NCBI GenBank assembly: GCA_947470165.1
Contig: CANISN010000078.1
Coordinates: forward strand, 1-7,197
DNA length: 7,197 nt
DNA from: Burkholderiaceae bacterium
Lineage (GTDB): Bacteria > Pseudomonadota > Gammaproteobacteria > Burkholderiales > Burkholderiaceae
Reading direction: 5' to 3'
Positions within the stretch are counted from its first letter, which is position 1, and each line of letters starts with the position of its first letter. The notes under the pieces were generated by a model. It was not told where the DNA came from. It saw only the letters and a program-made list of their open reading frames with translations, and searched no databases. Position numbers and translations under genes: made by a program. Positions 1 through 5,392 of this stretch are shown here, piece after piece.

Positions 1-254
1 CCCGAATGGAAAATATTCGTCAGGCGACTATAGATCTTGCAAACAAGATGAATTCCATCTGCCCAGCATGTCAGATGCCAGGATATTGGATTCAGGATAT
101 CCAGCGCGGCTTACCCTGTAATGCCTGTGGCATGCCTACCGACCAAGAGATTGCGAAAATATGGGCTTGCCTCAAATGTGACCATAGGGATAAAGAAGGA
201 ATGAAAGTGCTCCGATTCGCAAATCCTTCTCAATGCCAGCATTGCAATCCCTAA
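1..254 (+). CDS. C-terminal part of a zinc-ribbon-like protein (DUF6671-like), 5' end outside window
   Basis: This is the tail of a gene that enters from the left edge; the codon phase begins at base 3. An ATG at base 6 exists, but the frame is open to the edge, no ribosome binding site can be seen, and the sequence around it (R-M-E-N-I-R) looks internal, so I treat it as partial. Counting from that Met, four CxxC pairs are visible: C19/C22, C38/C41, C55/C58 and C77/C80. They are spaced as in two zinc ribbons. The layout 'CPxCxxPGYW ... GLPCxxCGxPT ... CxKC' resembles the C-terminal region of DUF6671 proteins as I remember them. The function of that family is not known to me. The gene is convergent with the phasin gene; only 26 bases separate the two stops. 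The family call comes from memory of the motif, without a search. Confidence 0.72.
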   Translation, partial: RMENIRQATIDLANKMNSICPACQMPGYWIQDIQRGLPCNACGMPTDQEIAKIWACLKCDHRDKEGMKVLRFANPSQCQHCNP

Positions 255-280
255 TCTAAGTCAACCCCTCTTGCTCACAC

Positions 281-853
281 TTACTCACCCTGTTTTGTTT
301 TCTTCGCTTTCACTCCATCAGCCTTCTGTACGCCGGAAAACTGATTCATGCTATCGACACTTTTCTCAAAATTTACAAATGAATCCGACATTGCTGCACG
401 AATCAATTCAAAATTCTGGAGCGCACTACTAAAGGAAGTTTTGAAAACTGAGGTATAGGGCTCAGTTCCAGTAGGTGCATTTTGAGTGGCCTCATTCACA
501 AAATGAATTAAGTCATGCTGCGATTCTTTAATCATTGACTCAGCAATTTTTGCTAGCTCTTTATTTCCGCTCGCTAAGGCTTGAAAGAGTTCGGACTGAT
601 ACTCAGCAACCTCTTTCGCAGCCTCTTGCAAAACCTCGGCATGAACATGATCAAAGACTGCCTTTGGATCTTGGGCCTTCATAAGCTCTGCGACTTTAGA
701 TTGCAGGCGGGCGGTAAGCTCTTGTGCAGCCCGTTGATTCAACTGAGCAATCGCCTGAGCACTTGTCAATGCCACTTGCCCGACTGCCTTAGCTACCTCG
801 ACTCCCTTGGTCTGATTTGCCATTGTATTGAAATCAAATGGGTTCTTGCTCAT
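281..853 (-). CDS. phaP: phasin family protein (PHA granule-associated)
   Basis: Phasins coat intracellular polyhydroxyalkanoate granules and affect their number and size. The protein is 190 residues, close to the usual phasin length of about 180-195. It has the expected make-up: a short N-terminal N-P-F-D-F segment, then a long Ala/Gln/Glu/Lys-rich region predicted to be amphipathic helix and coiled coil, no signal peptide, no transmembrane segment, and a Lys-rich end (KAKKTKQGE). I chose the ATG at 851-853 because AAGGA lies 7 bases upstream. A longer reading from a TTG at 884-886 would add 11 residues (MKNHQLNKDTN) that do not look like phasin sequence, although a GGGAG also precedes that TTG. 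The gene has its own upstream region after the terminator of the preceding gene. A TGC/GCA palindrome there could be a PhaR-type operator. Membership of the Phasin_2 type seems safe; the granule role is family knowledge. Confidence 0.87.
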   Translation of the reverse strand: MSKNPFDFNTMANQTKGVEVAKAVGQVALTSAQAIAQLNQRAAQELTARLQSKVAELMKAQDPKAVFDHVHAEVLQEAAKEVAEYQSELFQALASGNKELAKIAESMIKESQHDLIHFVNEATQNAPTGTEPYTSVFKTSFSSALQNFELIRAAMSDSFVNFEKSVDSMNQFSGVQKADGVKAKKTKQGE

Positions 854-860
854 GTTTGTG

Positions 861-865
861 TCCTT
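861..865 (-). promoter_or_regulatory. Shine-Dalgarno site of the phasin gene
   Basis: Minus-strand AAGGA, 7 bases before the ATG at 851-853. It supports that ATG over the in-frame TTG 33 bases further upstream. Confidence 0.7.
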
Positions 866-897
866 ATTCAATTGGTGATTTTTCAATCTACTCCCGA

Positions 898-908
898 ATG
901 CACAGCAT
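898..908. promoter_or_regulatory. possible PhaR-type operator upstream of the phasin gene
   Basis: ATGC-ACA-GCAT is a perfect 11-base inverted repeat with a three-base centre. It lies 45 bases upstream of the phasin ATG and overlaps a second palindrome, GCATGC (905-910). PhaR repressors, which control phasin genes in PHA-producing bacteria, are reported to bind TGC-rich elements of the form CTGC-N3-GCAG. This site keeps the TGC-N3-GCA core but not the outer C/G pair. I could not place a clear -35/-10 pair around it. Binding is an inference from position and partial motif match. Confidence 0.33.
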
Positions 909-947
909 GCAGATAGAGAAATACCACTAGAGACTGGGGCCGCAATG

Positions 948-975
948 AAAAAGAGCGCCCTCAGGGGCTCTTTTT
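948..975 (-). terminator. intrinsic terminator after the parvulin-like gene
   Basis: The hairpin has arms AAAAAGAG/CTCTTTTT extended by a C-G pair and three more G-C pairs, with one bulged G and a three-base loop. The A-run on one side becomes a T-run on the other, so it can work in both directions. On the minus strand it starts 17 bases after the stop of the parvulin-like gene (993-995) and ends in TTTTT. It separates that gene from the phasin gene. Confidence 0.88.
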
Positions 976-992
976 ATGGATGAGTATGTCTA

Positions 993-1811
993 TTATCGAA
1001 CGATAATACTGGCGCCCTGGCGCAATTGAGATAAGAACTCAAATTGCTTTTTCTGCATCAAGCCATTGCGAATAACCACTTTGGCCTGCTCAAAAGTAGG
1101 TGGCGGGCTCGATTTTTTATCTTCCAGCTTAATTAAATACCAGCCCTGTGGCATTTGAATTGGTGCTGGGGAAACTTGTCCCTTAGACAGCGTGATCAGT
1201 ACGCTAGCAATTTGCGGCAAAGTTTGTCCCGCTTGAACCCAGCCTACAGCTCCGCCCTGAACTTTATTTGGCGCCAATGAAACACTCTTAGCGACCTTAT
1301 TAAATGACTCGCCCTTTTTAATTCTGGCCAAGGCAGCTTGTGCATCCGCTTGACTAGCCACAGCAATATCACTGACCTTATATTCCACGACCATACCCAG
1401 CGCACCCAAAGAAGCAATCTCACGGTTATATTCCGCCTGTATATCCGTATCACTCACGGGATTTTTTGACATATAAGTTGATAACCCTAAATTCGCTAAG
1501 TAGTTTTGACGTATCAAAGCCAATTGACGATTTGCTTTATCAGAATTTGCCAGCCCATCTTTTTCAGCTTGTTGCGACAAAAGAGAAATTTCAATCATCT
1601 TCCCCAATACTGCGGAACGCAATTCTGGGGAGTCTTTCTGGCCCTGCGACAATGCCGCCTGAATTCCCTGCTCTACAGTGTCATTTGAAATAATCACACC
1701 GTTGACCGAAGCTGCAGCATTGATAGGCAATGCATCTTGAGAGTGCGCAGCAGTCATTAATCCCAAGGCTAGGAGAATGCTTGCAAAAAAACGTATAGGT
1801 AATAATTTCAT
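993..1811 (-). CDS. secreted SurA/PpiC-type (parvulin-fold) protein, putative peptidylprolyl isomerase
   Basis: The protein is 272 residues and exported. Residues 1-24 form a signal peptide (M-K-L-L-P-I-R-F, a hydrophobic core, then A-A-H-S before Q25), so it should act in the periplasm. Residues about 30-125 resemble the helical SurA N-terminal chaperone domain. Residues about 143-232 align with a parvulin rotamase domain, including the GGAVGWV stretch at 186-192 and a GWYLIKL end at 223-229. Periplasmic parvulins of this type help outer-membrane proteins fold. The two active-site histidines are missing, however: the 'SHIL' position reads S-D-I-A (D148) and the 'GxH' position reads G-W-Y (Y225). 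The mature protein has no histidine at all, so it may be a chaperone without isomerase activity. The start is the ATG at 1809-1811, with AAGAG about 7 bases upstream; a TTG directly before it is not needed. A terminator follows. Confidence 0.85.
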   Translation of the reverse strand: MKLLPIRFFASILLALGLMTAAHSQDALPINAAASVNGVIISNDTVEQGIQAALSQGQKDSPELRSAVLGKMIEISLLSQQAEKDGLANSDKANRQLALIRQNYLANLGLSTYMSKNPVSDTDIQAEYNREIASLGALGMVVEYKVSDIAVASQADAQAALARIKKGESFNKVAKSVSLAPNKVQGGAVGWVQAGQTLPQIASVLITLSKGQVSPAPIQMPQGWYLIKLEDKKSSPPPTFEQAKVVIRNGLMQKKQFEFLSQLRQGASIIVR

Positions 1812-1910
1812 CAATCACTCTTTTCTAAAATTAAGAAGCAATAGTAATAGTTAACTACTAAATCTAAACTGGACTGGACTGCGATATATATTACTTTCAC
1901 TGCGTTAGGC

Positions 1911-2684
1911 CTAGACAAGTAAGCCATCAGCAATTAATTTGATACTCGCCACCAATAAACAGAATTGGACAATGATGAAGTACCACTTAGCTGAAATCCT
2001 CTTGGCTAAATAAAATCCTATATACACACCTATTGGCACTAAGGGTAGCAAGAGTATTGAAGTAGCCAATTGATTTAGGTTGAGTAAATCAAGATGGGCA
2101 TAAGGTACAAGCTTACCTAAGTTCATGATGGTGAAGAAAATTCCCAGTGTTGAGGTATACACCATTGGAGAGACTTTTTCCCTCAACATATAGATCGTGA
2201 TGGGAGGACCTCCAATGTGCGCAACAAAGGAAGTAAAACCTGAAAGACCACCCATCAATCTCCCTAACCAGGGATAGGGCTTTGCTTCTTTGAGGTCAAT
2301 ACGAGACATCACTAGGCCTTGAATGAGAAATAGCAAGGTAAATATGCCGATGGAAAGGGATAACACTTTCGGGGTAATGAGGGAGAAAAATAAATAGCCC
2401 ATGAGCATGCCAAGCGCAGCTGGCCACAAAATGAGCTTGAGAATCCGCCTATCAGCATTTGACCAAAATCGGCGCAAGCCAAATAAATCAATTGCAATTA
2501 GTAGTGGCAATAAGATAGCCAAGGCCTCAGCAAGACTAGATTGGCTAGCCATCAATGGGGGTGCTAGAACACCAAGACCGGCTCCAAAGCCACTCTTGGA
2601 TATACCCAAAATCACCACACTGATTGCCGCCAGCGCAAAAAATAGAGCCGAATGCTCATTAAGGGCTTGAAGCAAAGAAATCAT
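1911..2684 (-). CDS. TauE/SafE family membrane permease (putative sulfite/organosulfonate exporter type)
   Basis: This is an integral inner-membrane protein of 257 residues with about eight hydrophobic segments, the usual size and topology for the TauE/SafE (former DUF81) family. The family signatures are present: GISKSGFGAGLGVLAPPLMA near the first segment, and GFTSFVAHIGGPP, with GGPP at the start of the second half, reflecting the internal duplication. Members move sulfite, sulfoacetate or other small anions, but many are uncharacterised and nothing here fixes the substrate. I chose the ATG at 2682-2684. An in-frame TTG at 2730-2732 would add 16 polar residues before the first membrane segment. 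Neither start has a convincing ribosome binding site, so the N-terminus is uncertain. The gene is divergent from the GNAT gene. Confidence 0.87.
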   Translation of the reverse strand: MISLLQALNEHSALFFALAAISVVILGISKSGFGAGLGVLAPPLMASQSSLAEALAILLPLLIAIDLFGLRRFWSNADRRILKLILWPAALGMLMGYLFFSLITPKVLSLSIGIFTLLFLIQGLVMSRIDLKEAKPYPWLGRLMGGLSGFTSFVAHIGGPPITIYMLREKVSPMVYTSTLGIFFTIMNLGKLVPYAHLDLLNLNQLATSILLLPLVPIGVYIGFYLAKRISAKWYFIIVQFCLLVASIKLIADGLLV

Positions 2685-2802
2685 GAATGGATGGAGTGAT
2701 ACGGTAAGAGGTGTGACACATTTTAGAGTCAAAAGACTTTATGCGGGCAACTAAAAACAGTATTCTGAAATATCCAGTCACAGGCAATCATCGACCATCA
2801 AT

Positions 2803-3336
2803 ATGTCAACCGTATTTATCGACAAAACCTACTCACTAGGCGATGGTAGCTCTTACCTTATTAGGCCAATTCGGCTTAACGATAAAGAACGCATCATCGA
2901 GCTGTTCAAACACCTCTCCCCTGAGAGCCGTTATCTTAGATTCGCTCACGCAATCTCCAAACTGCCAGATGATTTTTTAGAAAACATCCTGCATTTAGAC
3001 TATGAAACCGAGATGGCCTTAGTTGCTGTTATTCAAAACCAGATAGGGGTCGAAGAAATTATCGGTATTGCTCGCTACGTGAAACCACCCAATCAAGATA
3101 TTTGCGAGTTCTCTCTCAGCGTGAGTGATAGTCATACCGCAAACGGTATCGGTACGCATTTAATGACTGATTTGATTACTCATGCGAAAGAAAACGCTTT
3201 ACAAGAAATGGTGGGGTATGTACTAAGAAATAATTCTAAAATGCTGCATCTAGTTTCTGATTTAGGATTTAATACTTCCAAGATTAATGATGATCCTGAC
3301 TTTAAAATTGTCAGCCTGCCACTCCGAGAAAAATAA
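2803..3336 (+). CDS. GNAT family N-acetyltransferase, Pat/PatZ-like domain alone
   Basis: This single-domain protein of 177 residues is a putative acetyl-CoA-dependent acetyltransferase. Features at rough positions: YLIRPIR (18-24), LSPESRYLRF (38-47), DYETEMALVAV (66-76), IIGIARY (86-92), CEFSLSV (101-107), NGIGTHLM (114-121), and LGF near residue 156. This series is typical of the GNAT domain at the C-terminus of large protein lysine acetyltransferases (PatZ/Pka), which acetylate enzymes such as acetyl-CoA synthetase. Here the acyl-CoA synthetase-like part is absent, and the sequence before residue 18 is too short to hold it. In motif A the usual Q/R-x-x-G begins with Thr (T112-A-N-G), while G115 and G117 are kept. 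The ATG at 2803 is the first good start but lacks a strong ribosome binding site. Substrate is unknown. Confidence 0.85.
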   Translation: MSTVFIDKTYSLGDGSSYLIRPIRLNDKERIIELFKHLSPESRYLRFAHAISKLPDDFLENILHLDYETEMALVAVIQNQIGVEEIIGIARYVKPPNQDICEFSLSVSDSHTANGIGTHLMTDLITHAKENALQEMVGYVLRNNSKMLHLVSDLGFNTSKINDDPDFKIVSLPLREK

Positions 3337-3388
3337 CTATAAACTGCTAGAAATCTTGTCTTTATAGAAGTGCTTACTCTTTTAAAGT

Positions 3389-3416
3389 AATAAGTCTGTG
3401 CGTACAAGACTTTATT
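3389..3416 (+). terminator. possible weak terminator or leader hairpin
   Basis: AATAAGTCT (3389-3397) pairs with AGACTTTATT at the right end, allowing one bulged T; a further TG/CA pair extends the stem past a bulged G. The sequence then reads TTTGCTATT. It lies 53 bases after the GNAT stop and about 33 bases before the next start. It could end the GNAT transcript or sit in the leader of the next gene. The stem is AT-rich and the T-run is broken, so this is a weak call. Confidence 0.35.
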
Positions 3417-3448
3417 TGCTATTCTGCAGCATCACCTAAAGGATTAAT

Positions 3449-3667
3449 ATGACTAACGACACTCAAACCCAAAACGACGAAGATTTTGACTATGGGTGCG
3501 AATGCGCCATGACATTGTTAAACGAGCCTACAGAAGATTGTTTAAATGATCTGATTGATGAGCTAGATGAAGATGGCATGATTGCCACTGAAGTTGTATA
3601 CGGCCTCTTGGCCACCATTCTGATGAGCATCACCTCTGAAGATGGAGAGGATGAGGAAATTCAGTAG
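3449..3667 (+). CDS. hypothetical small, extremely acidic protein
   Basis: I do not recognise this 72-residue protein. It starts at an ATG with a good ribosome binding site, AAAGGA at 3438-3443, 5 bases upstream; together with its length and clean frame this supports a real gene. It has 11 Asp and 11 Glu and no Lys, Arg or His, giving a net charge near -22. Two acidic patches (residues 10-14 and 64-70) flank a middle part (about 21-61) that has three cysteines in the front half (C17, C19, C31) and looks helical. An I/L/V/M-rich stretch lies at 44-61. No signal peptide is visible. Its stop is 4 bases from the stop of the convergent pterin dehydratase gene. Such acidity occurs in DNA mimics, metal-binding proteins and small adaptor proteins, but nothing here distinguishes these. 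Confidence 0.8.
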   Translation: MTNDTQTQNDEDFDYGCECAMTLLNEPTEDCLNDLIDELDEDGMIATEVVYGLLATILMSITSEDGEDEEIQ

Positions 3668-3671
3668 AGTA

Positions 3672-3977
3672 CTACTGTCCCAAGACCTGAAGCGAAAATT
3701 GATCCATGGCACGCGCCATGGTGATATCTAAATCAGTCAAGGCTTTCATAGAATGGGTACTCAAGCGAACTGTAACTGTATTCCAAGAGTTAGACCAATC
3801 AGGGTGATGGTCTAACTCTTCCGCAAAGTTGGCACACAGCGTCATGAACTGAAAAGCAGTTTTAAAGTCTTTAAATAAAAATATTCGCTCTAACTCTTGA
3901 TTGCTTGTATTTACTCTCCAATTACCTAGCACTTTTTCAAAATCAAAATCTTTGGCAAGCAGATTTGGCTTAGACAA
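3672..3977 (-). CDS. phhB: 4a-hydroxytetrahydrobiopterin dehydratase (pterin-4a-carbinolamine dehydratase)
   Basis: This cytoplasmic enzyme dehydrates 4a-hydroxytetrahydropterin and so recycles the cofactor of aromatic amino acid hydroxylases such as phenylalanine hydroxylase. The family signature is clear: E-E-L-D-H57-H58-P-D-W-S-N, then V-R-L-S-T-H75, then a conserved Asp (D84) in LTDLD. These histidines match the active-site set. I start the gene at the TTG at 3975-3977, because a perfect GGAGG (minus strand, 3984-3988) lies 6 bases before it. That gives 101 residues, normal for the family. An in-frame ATG at 4014-4016 would add 13 residues (ending in V-W-R-F-Q) that lie wholly inside the end of rsuA and look like read-through. 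With the TTG start, the gene overlaps the rsuA stop by 8 bases, which suggests translational coupling. No phenylalanine hydroxylase gene is in view. Confidence 0.9.
   Translation of the reverse strand: MSKPNLLAKDFDFEKVLGNWRVNTSNQELERIFLFKDFKTAFQFMTLCANFAEELDHHPDWSNSWNTVTVRLSTHSMKALTDLDITMARAMDQFSLQVLGQ
3704..3721. repeat. perfect 7-bp inverted repeat in the 3' end of the pterin dehydratase gene
   Basis: CCATGGC and GCCATGG flank a four-base loop (ACGC). The hairpin is GC-rich and perfect, and begins 36 bases past the stop of the 72-residue gene on the + strand. It lies in codons of the dehydratase gene (encoding T-M-A-R-A-M-D). No T-run follows on the + strand, so it is not a standard intrinsic terminator. 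It could shield the 3' end of the + strand transcript, or be chance. Confidence 0.5.
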
Positions 3978-4704
3978 TTGAAACCTCCATACTCTTAGAT
4001 AATTTTTGTAGATCATCTGGATAGAGCCAGCGCCACTCGCCCTCAGCCAAATCTTTAGGCATCACGTACTGCCCAATTTCAGTTCGGTGTAGCTTAGCCA
4101 CATGATTGCCCACTGCAGCCATCATTCGTTTAACTTGATGATAACGACCTTCAATAATCGTCATTGCCAAAGTATTCTCATTAAGCTGCTTACAGGCGCT
4201 TGCAAAACAAGGCCTCGGATCATCATCGAGCACAACGCCCTTGAGTAAGTGATCCATCTGCTTTTGGGTAATTGGATCAGGCGTGGCGATCTCATAGACC
4301 TTGCCAATATTTTTTTTCGGGGTGGTCATCTTGTGAATAAATTGACCATCATCTGATATTAAAATGAGGCCAGTCGTATCAAAGTCCAAGCGACCTACGC
4401 ATTGCAAACCCCGTTCTACAAAAGGTTTCGGCAACAAGCTATAGACGCTGGGATGATGCGTAGTCTTGTGAGAACACTCATAATTAGGAGGTTTGTGAAA
4501 GGCAATATACGCTTTTTCATGAAACTCCCAATCCTTACCCTCTACATTGAGTATCAGACCTTCGGTAGCAATGCGCCCTTCTGGATCTTCTGCCAATACC
4601 CCATTAACCTTGACTAGATCAGCATAGACTAAATCACTGCAATAGCGCCGAGTACCAAAGCCTTGGCTAAATAATATTTTTTCGAGTGAAATCGGTTTAG
4701 CCAT
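3970..4704 (-). CDS. rsuA: 16S rRNA pseudouridine synthase, RsuA type
   Basis: RsuA changes one uridine (U516 in E. coli numbering) of 16S rRNA to pseudouridine during small-subunit assembly. The protein is 244 residues, close to E. coli RsuA (231). An S4 RNA-binding domain fills about residues 5-55 (ISLEKILFSQGFGTRR, VKVNG). The synthase domain follows: AFHKPPNYECSH (68-79), the catalytic motif GRLDFDTTGLIL with Asp107, DDGQFIH, GKVYEI, and EGRYHQVKRMMAAVGNHVAKLHR, which is close to RsuA. The HKPPNYECS and HPSVYSLLP segments fit RsuA better than RluB, RluE or RluF, though the split within the family rests on memory of E. coli RsuA. The start is the ATG at 4702-4704, with no strong ribosome binding site. 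It is the first gene of a two-gene unit with phhB. Confidence 0.88.
   Translation of the reverse strand: MAKPISLEKILFSQGFGTRRYCSDLVYADLVKVNGVLAEDPEGRIATEGLILNVEGKDWEFHEKAYIAFHKPPNYECSHKTTHHPSVYSLLPKPFVERGLQCVGRLDFDTTGLILISDDGQFIHKMTTPKKNIGKVYEIATPDPITQKQMDHLLKGVVLDDDPRPCFASACKQLNENTLAMTIIEGRYHQVKRMMAAVGNHVAKLHRTEIGQYVMPKDLAEGEWRWLYPDDLQKLSKSMEVSIV
3984..3988 (-). promoter_or_regulatory. perfect Shine-Dalgarno site of phhB, inside rsuA
   Basis: Minus-strand GGAGG, 6 bases before the TTG at 3975-3977. It lies in the last codons of rsuA and decides the start of phhB. Confidence 0.8.
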
Positions 4705-4807
4705 ATATGTTGCCGAGAATACTACAAAGCCGACTAACTGAGCGACTGTGAAATGAAGTCGTTATCATTCATCCATACTCTATATAAGTTACTAATTTAT
4801 CAAAATC

Positions 4808-5347
4808 ATGCTTTCCAATCCAGCGCCTAGAACCCCCCTGCACACTCGTGAAATTACTTTTCAGGGCTATGCCCGTGAAGATGGCTTATGGGATATCGAA
4901 GCCCATTTAAGGGATTTCAAATTTAATCCCTTCACAACTGGTGGCAAAACATGGGAGCCAGGGCAAGCTTTTCATGACATGTGGGTGCGCATTACCGTGA
5001 ATACTGAATTAGTGATTCAAGCAATTGAGGTGGCAATGGATAGTCATCCCCACCCTGAATGTCCACAAGTGATACCTCCAATGGATGCGCTCATTGGGGA
5101 ACGTATTGGCAAGGGATGGCGCAAGACCATTAATGAACATCTCGGCGGTATCAAGGGGTGCACTCACTTGCGAGAGCTACTCAGTAATGTTGCTACCGCC
5201 GCTTTTCAATCTATTCCTGGGGCACTATTCGATCCGAATGATGCTAAGCCGCCCCTCTATTTGGGGACCTGTAAGTCTTGGGATTTTGACGGGCCCGTAG
5301 TGTTACGCGTCTATCCTCAGTTTTATAAATGGAAAGCATCGATCTAG
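4808..5347 (+). CDS. DUF2889 domain-containing protein
   Basis: This 179-residue cytoplasmic-looking protein has no signal peptide or membrane segment. It matches what I recall of DUF2889: an N-terminal P-x-H-T-R-E-I-x-x-x-G-Y-x-R-x-D-G-L-W-D-I-E-A-H-L (9-33), then V-A-M-D-S-H80-P-H82-P-E-C85, then LIGERIGKGW (95-104), and finally GGIKGCTHLRELL (113-125). The function of the domain is unknown to me. The conserved H80, H82, C85, C118 and H120 could form a metal site, which is my inference. The gene is divergent from rsuA and convergent with the dehydrogenase gene, with 45 bases between stops. The ATG at 4808 has no visible Shine-Dalgarno site. TATATA at 4781 could be part of a promoter, but no matching -35 box was found. 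Confidence 0.85.
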   Translation: MLSNPAPRTPLHTREITFQGYAREDGLWDIEAHLRDFKFNPFTTGGKTWEPGQAFHDMWVRITVNTELVIQAIEVAMDSHPHPECPQVIPPMDALIGERIGKGWRKTINEHLGGIKGCTHLRELLSNVATAAFQSIPGALFDPNDAKPPLYLGTCKSWDFDGPVVLRVYPQFYKWKASI

Positions 5348-5392
5348 ATTATTCTAAATCTCGCCGCGGTGAATATTGAACGCATTAAAGGA

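Noticed and set aside
581..916. 111-codon + strand ORF
   Set aside because: It lies antisense to the well-supported phasin gene, has no family features and has a Cys-rich, irregular composition typical of a shadow frame.
1869..1880. Short tandem GGACT-type repeat in the gap upstream of the parvulin-like gene
   Set aside because: Only two copies of five to six bases; within chance expectation.
2401..2670. 89-codon + strand ORF
   Set aside because: It is antisense to the TauE/SafE permease; its Arg/Pro/Ala-rich product is what the reverse of membrane-segment codons gives.
3337..3367. CTATAAA / TTTATAG inverted repeat directly after the GNAT stop
   Set aside because: The arms are almost all A-T, the loop is 17 bases and no T-run follows, so I do not call it a terminator.
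4757..4786. TATATA as a -10 box for the DUF2889 gene
   Set aside because: No acceptable -35 box is found at 16-18 bases upstream; AT-rich intergenic DNA makes such matches common.
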